Positions 12,201 through 27,200 of a stretch of 64,000 nucleotides of DNA are shown here, in pieces. Each line of letters starts with the position of its first letter. Position 1 is the stretch's first letter. This DNA is from Acanthaster planci. Its lineage: Eukaryota > Echinodermata > Asteroidea > Valvatida > Acanthasteridae. The translations under genes and the position numbers were made by a program. The notes beneath the pieces are model-generated. The model searched no databases, was not told the DNA's origin, and saw only the letters and a list, made by a program, of their open reading frames with translations. Location of the stretch: contig NW_019091491.1 in assembly GCF_001949145.1 (NCBI RefSeq), positions 1,225,861-1,289,860 of the forward strand, in the 5' to 3' direction.

Positions 12201-15200
12201 ATTATCAATTCATTCTTTCCCTGCTTTCCTTTTTGTTTTATTAAAAGGGTAATTCCAGAAATTAGGGGTCCATTTTTTGTGTGTGTCCCTGTCACGTCTG
12301 ACATACGTGTATAATTTTGTAAGTTTAGAACACATTTTCTGATTTCCAAGAGTGATGAATTAATGCAACTTACCTGCCAGACAAATTTTAATAGTTTGAA
12401 TTAATTCCGGGAATACTTCCATGTCAAATAACAAAGGTCAGATGTTACAGGGACACGAAAATGTCACACTTTTGGACCCCTAATATCTGGAATTACCCCC
12501 CCCCAAAAAATTCCCAAGCAGGTTTTCTAAAGACACATGCACGCCTCAAAGATGTTGAACTTTGCCTAAAAATGTCGCCAATTTTGCTAATTTATGTTTC
12601 CATGTACTACTGCAGTACTGGTAGAAATGTGTACTTGTGTGCGTTACTCCCCCCCCAGCCTCTGACCACGGGAGGGGGGAGACATGTACATGTATGGCAC
12701 AATCAACATCCTTAAACCCCCAGGCAGTTACAGAATTGATGGAGGACACCAATGACCCAGCTGGCTGGAGATCAGATGTGCCATGTTTTAACGAAAAACG
12801 CTAAAGGCGACGATATTTTGTTTGCACCACGGAGCAAGAAAACAGGACTCAATTCAAAAATTGTTCTATACATGTATTGTATACTGAGTGTTTCAAATTG
12901 TAATGAAAGAAAATTCAGTGTTTGTCCTCCACACAACGGTTGTCTTTCTGGCATTCTTAAGCCCCTTCTAAAATCTAGGAGCTATGTTTCCATGGTTACA
13001 ATACATGGGTCTCTTGTGCACCAGGTGTGGTACTGGTACATGTAAGTACATGTACATGTACAGCTGTACAGTAAATGACATGTGCCCCTTACATGTGTGC
13101 TGTGCTGGCCTCACTCAGCATACAATGAACAAGAGATGTATGGGCTAGTTCATTAATTATAAAGGGTGGAAATGAAACACCTACATGTACATGTAGGTTC
13201 ATATACCGTTGCATATAATCCATTCAAAGGTTTGTGTGAATTTTGCCAGCACTCAGAGAAGTACATTGTACATGTACATGGTAGGGGTACCAGTACGTAC
13301 TGGTATGAGGCACATGTATAAAATGTCAGTTCAAGGCCTATCTGTGTACCAGGTACATGTACTTTGCAGGTTGGATTTGAAAGGTTAAAGTTAGCCCCTC
13401 AGTCATTTAAATATGTACCACCCTCTCAGTGTTAATGTTGCAGTCCACCAAGTACTGGCCAATCAGTCTCCAGCAGTCTTAAAATCCTGTGGCCAGTGAC
13501 AGAAAGGTTTTCCAAGCATTCTGAATAGAACAGCAGGGAAGCTTGTGCATTGAGAAATGTTTGTCCACTCACTACCTATCTACTGGTACAGTAGAGCACT
13601 CTTTTTGACACCTGTCCTGGGACATCAAAAAAGGGCCAGGTAACCAAGCCAACAAAAATAAGCACCAGCTGCAACAAACTAACCGACCAGTTACTAGTAT
13701 TTGGCAAAGTTCAAGTGGTTAGTGATAATTTCTGTTATTACCTGTGGTGAACTCATCGAACCACCTGATGCAGAAACTTGCTGTGGATCAAAGTTCTTTC
13801 AGAAAGCTGGAGTGCATTTCCTACATACGGTGCACTGAGATGGAAAATCAGTTTCACTATCAAGGTACATGTAAACTATGTGCAATTATAATCAATTTTC
13901 ACCAGTTTTACGGTGGTGTGCTGTGATAAATGACTGATGATTGACTTGTCCAGTTTATTTTGTCTGCTGCATATTTAACATGCATTATCCAGAAATTCAA
14001 AAGAAATTGAGTTATTCTTTTTTAAGTCTAATTTCCGTTTAAAAGAATTCAGTATGCACGTACGTGTATCAGATACATGTAAATTTTTTGAATTCCAAAA
14101 CGAAATTAAAAAATTGGATGCTGTAATGCCATAAACAGCATAGGATGTGCCCCTTTTCTATGGTTTAGCATGGTCTTAATCAGGATTTAAAAACAATTCT
14201 TAACAGCTAAGGTGAAACTCCATTGGGCTGTTTGCTTTGGCTCTTTGGAATGTTGCTCACAGCAACAAACCAATAACTGACCACCTGCACAGGCAAAGAC
14301 CTTCAATGCTCCTGGGTGATGTCATTTAGCTAAGGACAGATACCAGTAGACAAACATGTGTAGGCACTTACCAGGAAATGTTGTACTTTGTGGGAATGTT
14401 TAACTCCAGTCTAGAGTGATATACATGTATAGGCCCTACTGGTACATTGCACTAATCCACATGTACATGTATGTTACATGTAAGTTAATTAATTGCTTTC
14501 ATGTATTTGACAAGAATCAATGAGTTCATCGTTCAGAGGATATACATGTACATATAGTGTACATGTATCTAGTTTTAGTATACAGATAGTATGGTGTGCA
14601 TACATGTACATGTACATGGCAAAGTGTGATAGAGTTGCACGTTTGCTTATTAACACTAAGTTTAATAAAACTTTAACTTTTAAATTCTTCACTATTAAAG
14701 AAAATTACTTCAATGTATTAATTTCAAGTAACCAATATGATGGTCCCGGCACATACATGTACATATATTGTACCATAGAGCAAGGAACATGTACATGTAC
14801 ATGTAGCTTTTGAATGCCTCCAAAAGTTCAAATTTGAATTTGCTGTTGACACTTTGAATGATACGGCCTTGGGACGTGGTGGATTATTGTGCGTCACTCT
14901 GGGAATTAATCTTGTCACTGGTATTTTCAAACTGCCGAGCCTGATGAAATCACACTTCAGTGGGATCAGGATAAGTATTTTGCAAACTGCCTGATCAATA
15001 CCTCTCAATAGCAGGGAAATCCGGTTATCGTCTGACTCGGAGAGAGATCAATAATTAAGGCATTAAGTTAGATGGAACCTGATAGGACAATAACATTGCA
15101 GACATGTTTTCAAATATTCATGATGAATTAGTGTATGAGGTTTTCTGCATTTTATGTGTTGCACTTGGGAAAGGTTTTATAGGGTGGGGAGTAAAATTCT

Positions 15201-18200
15201 TTCTAAAGAAGGGGACAAGGCAGAGAAAATTACCGTACCGGGTACATGTACATGTACCGTACATACATTGTAATGTACCCCTGTACACATACAGGTGTAT
15301 TTACAAAGTAGAGAAATCTCCCATGGCAATGCTTTGGTCAACGTTGTACTGGTACGTGTACAGTGTACATGTATGCTCATCTCTGCCTGCATCTGACATG
15401 ATGGAGTCTACAAGCAAGAGTGATGTACCGTTACAGTAATTAGGCAAGTCTGTAGTTTGTGTGATCAATTGGATGCATGATACCAGTCCTATTCCATCAT
15501 CACCCCACTGTACATGTTGTCTGTCTCTCCCAGTCAGTTTGTTGGTACATCTATCTGTTCCGTGTGTGTGGGTGTGCGGGCAGGGGGTGTTGGAGGATGG
15601 GGGAGGGGAATTTCTTATCGGATACGGGTCTAATCCGTAGCCCCTTGAGTCATTGAAACTTTCCCCAATCCTCCAAAACCTATATGTACACGTACCGGAC
15701 CTTTTTGTTTTTATTTGAGGGATTTGGGAGGTTCAGGGAAAAGTATTTGCATTCTTTAAATGAAGGAGCAGGTGATGCTATCCCTTCTTTGCTGTGTCAG
15801 TTGTTGGTACCTGTAAAGTATTCCTGCTGCTTGCTTGGGACATTGTAACCCTCAATGAGCTGGGGGGGTCAACATCTTCCTGCTTCCCTCAATACGGGTA
15901 TTTCCTCTGATATTGTCACAATGCAATTTTTCCTGGTGCAGAGCCATGTTGAGAGCTTTTTCAGTTATGTCCCGCCATCAGTTTGAAACAATTTTGTGAA
16001 ACTTTGACATTTCTATACATGCAACAACATGTACATGTTCATGTACCATTCTTGAAGAATGCCTGTTTTTAGCTACAGGTCAGCCAAAAATGTTGACTTG
16101 TTCTGATGACAAGCTCAAACTCAAAGCGTGCTGGCTGACACATGAGACCGTGAAAGTTGGTACATGTACATCTACATGTTCATGTTCATGTACATGTATC
16201 ATGTGTAGTACACGTTCATGTACAAGTAAACCCCATGTGTGTTGGATTGAATTGAAACTTGGTAAGAACACGAACAAGTGTACAGTATACTGGTATGGGT
16301 ACCAATGCGGTACACATGTTTGTACATTGTACATGTACGTGTATGTACTGAGTATGGTACTGATGGTGAGTGTCTTATGCAAAGCTGCAAAATAATTGGG
16401 TATGATACAGCAAAGTTCTTGGACCGAAGGGACAAAATATCCAGCTCTTTTCTAAAGGTTTACGCCCATCGATTATATCCACCTTCTAGTGTACACGTTG
16501 TGTGGTGTATAAATATGTGCCCCTGGATTGGAGTCAGTGCTTGTTGAACTGTTTAGCCACATTTAGTCAGGAATCTTTTGTTGCAAGGGCTTCCCATTCA
16601 TTAAAACACAAACTGTAAACACTGCCTCCAAACTGCAAAACACACATGTACCCTGGTAGAGAACCAGTGAAATCGAACAAGAGACAACTCCAAGACAAAT
16701 TTGCTGTGGGACTTGGTAGTTACAGTACCTGCTTGTGAAATGACAATGTACCAGTAGTGTACATGTACATGTACGTGTACATGTACATGTACATGTACGT
16801 GTACATGTACATGTACATGTACGTGTACATGTACATGTACGTGTACCAGTAGTGTACATGTACATGCATGAGTACCAAGATTGTTTTTATGGCCCATTTT
16901 CTGATGCTTGAGGGTATCATTATATCAGGGTAGATAACTTTTAAACTTTAAAGAACTTGTAGTTCACCGTTGTTTTTTTCATGGTTTGAAGACAAAAATG
17001 GAACATGGCTGAATGAGAGCTTCACACCCAGGAACAGTCAAATGGTCTGAAGAGTACATACATGTACAGTACATTTATAAGTTGCAACATGTTGCCAGTA
17101 TAATTACTCTAAGTGTACATGTCATGTTTTCTTCCTGCACATACACTGGCTTTCTCCCCAAAATTATGTACATTTAACATGAAATGCAGTGTTCAATCAA
17201 GTCAAATATGAGTCTTAAATTGTTGGATTTTCATTTTTCTGTGACAAAATTGTAGTTTTTGAAAATACTCCTTGGGCCTTTCTCTGAGCATGAAAGACAT
17301 ACATGTACATTTATTGAAACTGGTACTACTTTTTTAAATGTACATGTAGGTTTAGGAAACTTCATGTAGTTTTGGGGGGCCAATATATTTAACTGTAACC
17401 AATTTTCTCATCCAAATTTATAAAACAATATTTTTTCAATAAGGACCTTTTACATACATGTACGTAGTGCAATTTTTCCATTAAAGATATTTTAGCACTG
17501 ACAATTTGTAATTGAACATTGTTAGTCTACGTACGAGTACACTGTACATGTTTATCGTGCTTCAAGTAAAACATATTTCTAATTGTTTTTCAAAATTTCC
17601 AATTTGAAAGCTCTTCGATAGTTACCAATAAAGTGTATCAAAAATGTTGTGAATGATGCAATGGTACCGGTATGTACAATGTACATGTACTAGTATGTGA
17701 GTCGTCTTATCACATTGGCCAAGTGCACTTAAAGCCTTTTGTTCTGATTAAAATTTATACTTTTGATTACGATGAACGGAATGTCAACTTAACACTCCAA
17801 CCGTTAACCCTGGCAGCGTTCTGTAAATTGGAGTCAACAGGCTTAGAACTAATCAATGCTGCCTGCCTGATGTGTCTACCAAGGGTTGCCGGGTGTTAAG
17901 TAGTCCGTGAGGGCCATTTTTCACTGTCAGGCAACGCTTGGCACGGTGCCCATGTTGATATAGTTGATAAAAATACATCAATAGGTTGTTTTACGACACC
18001 CTGATGTCGCAGTGAGCGTCAAGTACACATACATGTATGTAACCGGTATGCATGTACATGTATCTGTGCATGTACCATTACAATAGAAGTGCAGGGTGTA
18101 AATTTTTGTCACTGTCCTCACCATGATTTGCTTTAAATTTTTACATACATGTACACTGTAGCACCGTTTGTCATGCATATAATTTTGGAACGTCCAAATT

Positions 18201-21200
18201 ACATGTAGCAGAAAGCAAATTTCAACTTGGACTTGGCGATTCACTTGGACATCGTCAGTCTGTCTCTGGAAATGATCAGTATTCAAATATTGTATCTATT
18301 ACGTGCATGTGTAGAGCATTTTAGTATTCATCTTTGAAATAACGCGTTACGGGCGTAATATTAAAGACTCACAGTCATGCACTGGTTCAGTACTCACCAT
18401 GTTTCATCCACAATGGGTTATGACTTCTGACCAGCACCCCTGAATGATGATATTTCCCAGATGTCTTATGGCATAAGATGTACAGTGTAATTGAAACTAC
18501 CGTCCGGCTGTCTGTTTTCATGGACAAAAGGATGAAGTTACTCGTAGCGCACGTCATGTACATAGTATAGTACATGTACAGGTACATGTACCTGTGTGAT
18601 CATTTTGTACAAAGGGCATACAGTGTTAGTTGGTACTTGGATTTTTTAAGGCAAATTTTAGAGGAGGATGAAAAGAAAGTATTTTCTGTGGTCTCAAGAA
18701 AAACAAGAAGGGTCTTCAAGTCTGTTGCAAGAATACTGTACATGTACGAAAATCCCCCCCCACGTATACAATGTACCTGTAAGCAAAACTTATACTGTGC
18801 ATGTACATGTAATTCTGAATTCCTTCTGCAAAGAAAACTTCCATGTACATGTAGAGCTGTACATTTTGTACAGTAAATTCAGATCATGACTCTGAGAATG
18901 TGCATGTACATTGTACATGTATGCAGACTTATGCTAGGGAGCAATAGGGCAATGCAAAACTTCATAATTTCATCCAAATGTTTGTCCATAGCCCGGTATT
19001 ATACTGTAGTGTACGGGTAGTTCCCGTGAAATCACAGCTGTGTGTTTCACTGCCAGACGGTGTGCAGTCCAATATTTGCCCTCATCAAACATTTGGTACA
19101 TGGCCCAATTTGTTTTGCCCGTGTCAGATTGCAGGATTGAGTTTCCCTGTTTCTATGGTAAAGAAGAAACATCAAGTCAGAACTTATCAAAACGTGTTGC
19201 ATCTGGTGAAAATGAGGTGCTTGGTGTCAACCTTCATCAGACGCCTCAATGTGCAAAAAAAAAAAAGGTACATAAACGTGACTTGTATTGGCAATATACA
19301 TGTACGCGTACATTTGTAAATTTTTGGGTACAATACCAGTACGGGTAGGCATGGTAGGTGACAGTACATGTCCGTACATGTCTACACATACAGGTGTTGA
19401 AGTACAAGCCATGTACCTGGACTGGTACATGTACAGGTACATGTACTGTACTTACACATGTACATGTAAGTTTACAGACTTGTGGATTGAAGTGGAAATA
19501 CGGTATGTGTAACATGTACATGTATCGGTACATGTACATCTGTGTGTTTTTCATTACCAGCTGATGCACAACGTTGCACTTACATACAATGTACATGTGG
19601 ATAATTCCAGAAATTAGGTTCCAAAAGTGTGACATTTTTGTGTCCTCGTTACATCTGATCTTTGTTATTTGACATGGAAATATCACTTGAATTGATTTCA
19701 AACTATTGCTATTTGTTTGGCAGTTAATTTATTCATCACTCTTGGAAATTAGAAACTGTGTTTTGAACCTGCAAAATCAAATGTTAGATGTGACAGGGAC
19801 ACGAAAAAAAATGGACCCATGGACCCTTAATTTCTGGAATGTACATACATGTTACACATGTACAAGTATACATATTTTTAACCAATCAGAAATGTTCACT
19901 GAGTGCTTGTGTCCATGATCAAATGTACATGTACCTGTACTCTGTACATGTGGGTGCATCACATTGACTACATGTACATGTAAACACATGTCAGCCTGAT
20001 CAGTACATCTGACAAATTCATTAAAGTGCACGTCTGCCTACTTCAATAACAGCAACAGAAAAATATTCTTTGAAGTCAAACTCTAGCACAGTACATGCTT
20101 GTGTTTAAATGAGTCCAGAGCTGTTCCTTTACCACCTTCAAATATCAGTTCTGTTTGGTTCAAACTTCAGGAGCTTACTAGAACTCCAGAGCAATGGCTA
20201 GTCGAACCTCTCCAAAGGCTCTCCCTCGGAATCGGTACTGACCAATCGGATTGCTTGCAGGAGAGCAAAGGAATTTTGGGTACCCATAGCCCAGGCCTGC
20301 TTGCTTTGGATATGTCCCAGTTCCGTGCCCGCACAGGAGTGCCTTCACGATACCCCAAGGAGTGCCTGCCTTCAGGTAATCGCATGTTTAACCAAGCAGT
20401 CCTCCATTGGTGTCCCGACATGTGTTATCAAATGTCAAATTACGCCCTTAATTTGATATAAATGTGTTTTTAAACACCACCTTCTAAATAATCTGACACA
20501 ATTTGGGGTCATTAACTTTTGATAAGCAAGGAATCCTCTGACCGCCATGATAAAAGTTATGGAAGCATTTTGTTTGTTTATTGGGGAAAAAGCTGAACAC
20601 AAAATACTATCTGTCGATATCCAACCCAATTACTAATAGTCTGGTATCTATCCAGAATGTCTGCACAATGCAGTGCCCAGCACACCCCATTTACTCAACA
20701 GATCCCACAATAGGCTGTCTATTTACACCTCTGACGACGCGGTCAATGCATGAAGTATTAAGCAAATCAAGCGAGTCCATCTGACGACGGACTTTGTCCA
20801 TTTCCTGAGTCCTGTGTAACTACGACGCTCCGCCGTGGTTTTGGCAAGGCTGGCGACAGACACAGGTGAACTCACAAGTCAATCTGGCCCGTTGTACTGC
20901 TGTGTTTGTTTACCACTCTGGGTGTGATTTTCTTCAAACAGTGCATCGTGAGGAGGAGTCGGTCATGCATAGCCCAGTGCCACTGTCAGACGATCCATAC
21001 TTCTTCACATCACCGCACCACCAGCCACTACAAGACGATCACACCCTGCACCATGGCTTGAATGGGCTAAGTATCGAAGCAACCAATTTGTCACACACAG
21101 GAAACCACCAGTTCCGGCAGAAACTAAGCTTCTACGCAACCAGAGGTGACCATCAGTTTGACTCATCCACAGATTCCCCACATCTTGATGATCAACACTG

Positions 21201-24200
21201 GCCAGACACTGCACCCATCACACAGCCGGACAGCTCTGGGTCTGCACTGGATGAGAATTCAGAGACTGAACCAAACTTCTCCACAGCGGATTACTCTGAC
21301 AAGTGGTATTCATCAGCGGCCCCCAATGGTTGGGTTGAAGTACCAGTTCACAGTCCAACCAGCCTTTACAGTCAAATAACAAACCCTGCAAAACTTCTAG
21401 TGGAAGTAACGTCAGTGCCACAATGCAACCTTGACTTTTATGGGTCTGAGCCGTTAAGCTTGTACGGTCACAAATTCAATTCCCTCCCAGCTGAAATGGA
21501 ACCTTACAGTGTTCTCGAATCGGACAAAAACCAGCCTACCTCAAGACATGTAAGAAATGCGGACACCGGGGATACAGATTTTAACTTGCCTTTCACAAGG
21601 GCTACCATAAATAGTACTCACCAGTTCTCAAGTAAACGTTTGGCTCATCCTAATACTCAAAGCTTTGGTTCATTGGATATTTCTCAGCCTGGGGATCCTG
21701 ACCTTCGTGAACTGGACCAGTTGGACGACGCAGACTTGTACAGGTTTTCCGAGGCTGACGAGTTTGTCCACTCCAATCCCACGGAAGGCCTGTATGCACA
21801 ATTCACCCCCAGAAAAGGAGATGAGAATCGCAGGGTGAGAAGGACATCAAAGAAGCCCAGAACTAATGAAACAGGGAAAAAACTGGACGAGGAAAAAGAT
21901 GCAGAAGAGCAAGACAAGGATAAAGACTCGCAGCAGCTGGGAACTGGAAAGGAGCCTGCAAAGAACTGGAATAATAACAACGTTGCCACTGACGAGCAAT
22001 ATCATTCACAAGTTGAAAGACATTCGATGGGATATAAACACAGAGTACGTCAGCAGAATTCCAGCAGAAGTCCTCATGGATATATTGCGCCCTCTGACAA
22101 TGAGCATAAAGTTTTGCTGTCATCTGACAGGTTAGCAGGCGGATATTCCCCGGAGTTGAGTGCAAACTCTTCCCACAACTACCAAATAGCAACTTCACTA
22201 GTCGGGCATCCTACCAGATTGACCTCTCGGTCAATTCTTCCCAGTGAAGGCAGTGGTGAGGCAGTTCATTCTTCCCTTTTGCGAGAGAGAATGGACAGAA
22301 GTTTACAGTCCAGCATATCACTGTCGCCGTCCACAGTAACTGTTGACACAGCTGTACTTCACACAAAGCTGCAATACAATTTGCAGTCTGGTGGTCATTT
22401 GTTGTTGCAAAGTGGCATGCACGATCCCACTCCTGACACCAAAATCTCTCCGCTGAGGCATTCCTATCCTGGAAGTCCAGGAGTTGGACTAACAATTGAT
22501 GACCTGAACCTTAGTGTGTCTCCCATTGACCTGAAGCCAAGGAAGTTTCTAAACTCAAGTAGGAGCAGAGTAGAAAATCAAGGCAGATTTCCAGCTGTGA
22601 ACAAAAGGCGTAAGGACAAGAACGAGATACCCACTCGTGAACATGCATCAGGGAAATCAAGTCTGAGTGAAGCTGTCCGTTCTAAACAAAGCAAGAATTA
22701 CATGTACATGTACGTGGACCAAAGTTCAAGCAGAACACAACATAGAAACACTGAAAGTGCTCAACAGAGAACCAAGACCAAAAGCAATGTAAGTGTTACT
22801 TGTGCAGTGTGTACATGTATATGCATTGTAAGAACTAACTTATGCTGTAAAAAAATCCTTCTAATTTGATTGCTTTAGATTTTGTCAAACTGTTCATTTG
22901 TTGACTTGCATTTGAAAACCATGTTTTCATGTATGTACATGTATCTTCCACAAAATAAGTTCTCAGAAAACTTCATATTAAAATACAATGTCTTTATTCA
23001 TTCTTAAACTTTGCATACATGAATATGTGCTGGTTTATGTAAATGTACGTACACGTGTATAACAGGTTTTAAACGTTTTCTTTTCAGGATGTGCATGTAC
23101 TGTTCATGTACATGAATGTGTACATTTTTCAATGTGCTGCTTTTTCCTATGAATACATATTTGTATTTTCAATTGCAGCTTCAACATTTGGCTAGAGTCC
23201 CTAAACCTCTGAAGTCTGAGGGTGTTCCTAAGAAAAGGCATACAATGACAGCTTCAACAGCACCAGAAAGGTAAAGTTGACGGTTAAAATCTGCAGTATA
23301 ATTTTGACCTTTTTCCACAAGGCTGTGAGCACCTCCACTGATGTCAGTCCACTGCTAATGACTTTAGTGGTATTGTGAATTACTGCTGTTCAAGAAACAG
23401 GGTTCCCAGAGTCATGGACAATCCTGGAAAAGTTAAGGAAAGTCATGGGAAATTTAGGGTGCCTGGGAATTCACAGGAAACAAAGTCCTGAAAAAATCTT
23501 GGAAATTAAGATGAAGGAAGGGTTTTATTTATAATGGGCTGCTTTCGTGAGACGAAGGATTAATGATGAATTTATAGGCTGTTATTGTTAGTCTTCACCT
23601 CAGTATCAATGGCATTCTTTCAGTTCATAACATACATGTATATACATATATCAAACAATTTTTTCCGCAAAAGGCATTAAATGTCATGGAAATGGGTCAT
23701 TCTATAAATTTGGGTCCAATTATTTTCAATGTCCCTGTCACATCCGACATATGATTTGTAAGTTTGCAACACATTCTCTAATTTCCAAGAGTAATTAATT
23801 AATGCAAATAACCTGCCGAACAAATAAAAATAGTTTGAAATCAAGTCCGGCGATATTACCATGTCAAATTACACAGGTCAGGTGTAACAGGGACACAAAA
23901 ATGTCATACATGTGTACACATGTGTACTTTTGGACCTCAAATTTATAGAATGACCCAAATTTTCATATGTTAGGTATTGATCATCCTGGAAAAGTCATGG
24001 AATTTGATTTTCAGATTTCTATTATGTAACCTTGAAGAAGATCTTTAATTGTAGTATACGTACAAACACATAGCTAATCAAAGAAAATGGAATCAAAGTC
24101 GGATAACCCTTGCTCTACTAGACCAGCATAAAACACTCTGCCCTCAGGAAATTCTGTCCGAAATATTCTATGCTCAGACCTGCAGTGTTACCATTACATC

Positions 24201-27200
24201 TGCTGTATTATAACAGCATAGAGGTGCAACGTGGACGGCGCTGTGGTGGCTCCAGGCAATTTATACCAAGAGAACATCAGTAGCAATCCTCAGTTTAGTC
24301 GAGTGCTCTTTGCTCCCAACTGATGCTCCCCTCATGATTGAGTCTTTATCGGCGATCCACTTTGCACCTTCCCGCTTCACGCCGCTTTGGAAGATGTTGT
24401 CTGGTTCAGGGTGAAAGACTGCCTTCTGGGAGCAAGGGCTGAAGACAATTGATTTGAAGTGGTCATTTTTTTTAAATCTTGTTTCCAGCCCCTTGACCTT
24501 ATCAAGCAGCACCAGCCCACGCCGAACCTTCTCCATTCTCTGGGCTTTCAAGATATTGGACATCCTTCACAGCGCACCGCCAGATATGCAGGAAGAACTT
24601 GTCACCAAGGTACCGCTAGTAATTTTTTTTTAAGCAGATACGCCCGTACTAATGATACAGGAACAAAGTGCATTGGTAAATTACACTTCTCAAAAAAAAG
24701 CTAAGGACCGCTTCTTATTTTGTGTCTTTTTTATATAAGATATTTTACTGCTGATTGATGTCTTGAAACAATTTTTATTTTTTTTATTCCAATGAGAATA
24801 CCATCTAGACAAAATGAAAGAACTAGACTAGGGAAAAAAAATAACAAGTTGAGAAAAAAGTGGTTCTCGACCTTTTTTGAGTAGTGTACCGGTATGTAAA
24901 CTGCCTGTACTTGTGTCCACCAGAGTAAGCCATTATGTTTGCCGTCAGAGTACATTGTATTCCATTAACATACATGTGCAGTACTTGGGGGAGACACCTT
25001 GTGGCAAAATATCCCACCTGAAGACACATTGGAATCCCACTTGCTGGGCTTGCAGAATCTGTATAATGATATGGAGACTTTCCATGCGGCCCAAGTCCCA
25101 GTACATGTACAATGTACGTCCATGTATGTGTGCTTAATGCCATGTAATTTTTTTCTAGTATTATGAAAACTTGTTACATCCTGCTACTCTTTGAATGAGC
25201 ACACATGGGGCAGGCTAGCATCTACATGTACGTTAATAGCACGTGTACGAAAGATTGCATGAACTTGCAAGTGCATTCACTTCTGCAGAAATACATGCAG
25301 AAGGTACATATAGATAGCCCCCTCACTAGCTCATACACAGAGCCAATACTATTTCCTGTTTGGCTTGTTTGTTCAGCTATACTGGTTCCGACGATGGCAC
25401 AGGAATGTTCGTCTGATCAGGGTACAAAAGGAAGAAAGAAAGGAGCAATGGAATAGGTCAGTAGAAAGAATCTGTTCATATATTGGCGTCCTAAATTTGT
25501 ATGGTAAGTCTTTAGGTTTATCCATGAAGTTGAAAATGAATTATGCATATCGTAGTATCTGTGTTCTGCACAGTATCTACCATACATGTAACAGTACATG
25601 TATCTTCCATTCAAAAGAACATCGTATTATCATTGTCCCTGCTCATCAGCCTTACAACTGAAGAGTCCTGAAACCTTCTCATCTCCCTCATGAGCATAAA
25701 GCCTGAAGGTGCCATTTTAGTCCCAAATTGGTGAACACGGTAACCGTCTTTGCCTTCACATGTGCTGATTTAGTCCTGGGTGAAGAGAGAACGTTTGGCA
25801 GTAAAGTGACTTGCCCAAGGACACAACATGCTACCTGCTGCTGGGATTCAAACCCACTACCATATGATCAGGAGCTACAAACCCTAACCACGGGGCCACA
25901 TGTCCCCACTTTCATTGAAACTGATACTGTTTCCAAGATGTACAGTGTTGCTTTATATCCTGTATATGTTGTCTTCAGAGCTGTGTCACACTGCCGTCAC
26001 CGGCTGTTGGCGAGATGCGTCCGTACCTGGAGGTTGGCTCCACTTAGCCACAAGAGGGCAGCAGACCACCTCCGGGCAGTCCACCTGCTGCGGAAGGGAG
26101 TGCATGGGCTTTGGTGGGCCGTATCGCAGAGCAGACAAGAGATAGAGGGCGCTGTTGAAAGATATGAAAAGAGGGTGAAGTGTCGTCACTTTGCCGTTGT
26201 GAGTACAGGATGGATTGAATCCCTCTTCCAAAATGCATAATTTTAAGTGGAAGAGGAGAGGATGAGGAATCAGTTCATTTAGCATTGTGTTGTCATAACG
26301 CTGCAAAAAAGGAACGATTAGAAATGTGCACAGTACCTGTATGTGTCACGGGAGTACTTTTAGATTTTTAGATAGACAAAGTTTGGTTAAAAATGAAAAC
26401 TGAACAGTGGCCATGTCACTCAGTTTATACTTTTGTCATGTCACTCTTTTCCGTTCTCAAATGCAGTGGCGTGACCTGTGTCAGGTACGCACTGAGCGTG
26501 CCCAGTTACTGGAGAAGCTTGCGGCCAAACGCTCCATCACGGTGATTTTTCAGACGTGGAAGGAGCGATACAACTTTGCACAGAAGGATGGCATTGCAAG
26601 GCTTCACTACAAGTAAGGCCAGGTTTCAAAGCATGGAGACCAAGATCAAATCGTGTAGATGTGCAGACTTGAAGTATTGGTATAGAGGATTTTCAATCAC
26701 GTCACTTTTGAGGGTCGGCGTTCAATTTACACAGATGTGTTTGGAAACGTGCACCTTCGAAGTCTCGCAGCAATTTGCTGTACGGTACATGAAATTGTCA
26801 ATTAAAATCTGTTTATTCAATAATGCACACGCTGCCGCGGACTTGGAATGCTTCCAGAACTGCCTTTGCCCATCAAGTGACGCCATGTGAAAAAACCTCT
26901 ATTACTGCAACAAAGCAGGCTTTTCATCCCAGACCTCAGTTTGTGCGCTCTTGTGGAAAGAATATTATTTAGGGGTTTAAAGGTAAAATTGTCTACTGGA
27001 TTAAGTGTCAAAAGGCTTTAAATGTTCTTCAAAAGTTCCAGCGGGGTTTTGATGCATTTGAATGATCTCCCATTCTCTGGGGGTATTAGACAAACGGCAG
27101 GCAGGACAGTAATGTGCCTTGCTTGGGGACAAGGAGAACATTTCAATAGGTCAGTCTCTCAGCCTATAGATTGCGGTGAAATTCTTGAATTTTTTTTTAA

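Larger units (their letters stand above)
9291..20170. other. 10.9-kb first coding intron, saturated with ACATGT repeats
   Basis: No exon is needed here: exon 1 ends in phase 0 and exon 2 begins in phase 0. Many open frames translate as runs of Tyr-Met-Tyr or Thr-Cys and are products of the ACATGTAC repeat. The intron also holds two hairpins (9441-9525) and MITEs at 10501-10745, 12247-12498 and 19599-19840. Confidence 0.7.

Noticed and set aside
16080-16920. Several overlapping frames rich in Thr-Cys, His-Val or Tyr-Met repeats on both strands
   Set aside because: They are translations of the ACATGT repeat in its reading frames and have no splice or start context.
20866-20941. Translation start at 20866 for the long exon 3 frame
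   Set aside because: An AG acceptor at 20940-20941 and the phase of exon 2 place the exon start at 20942; the upstream Met is intronic.
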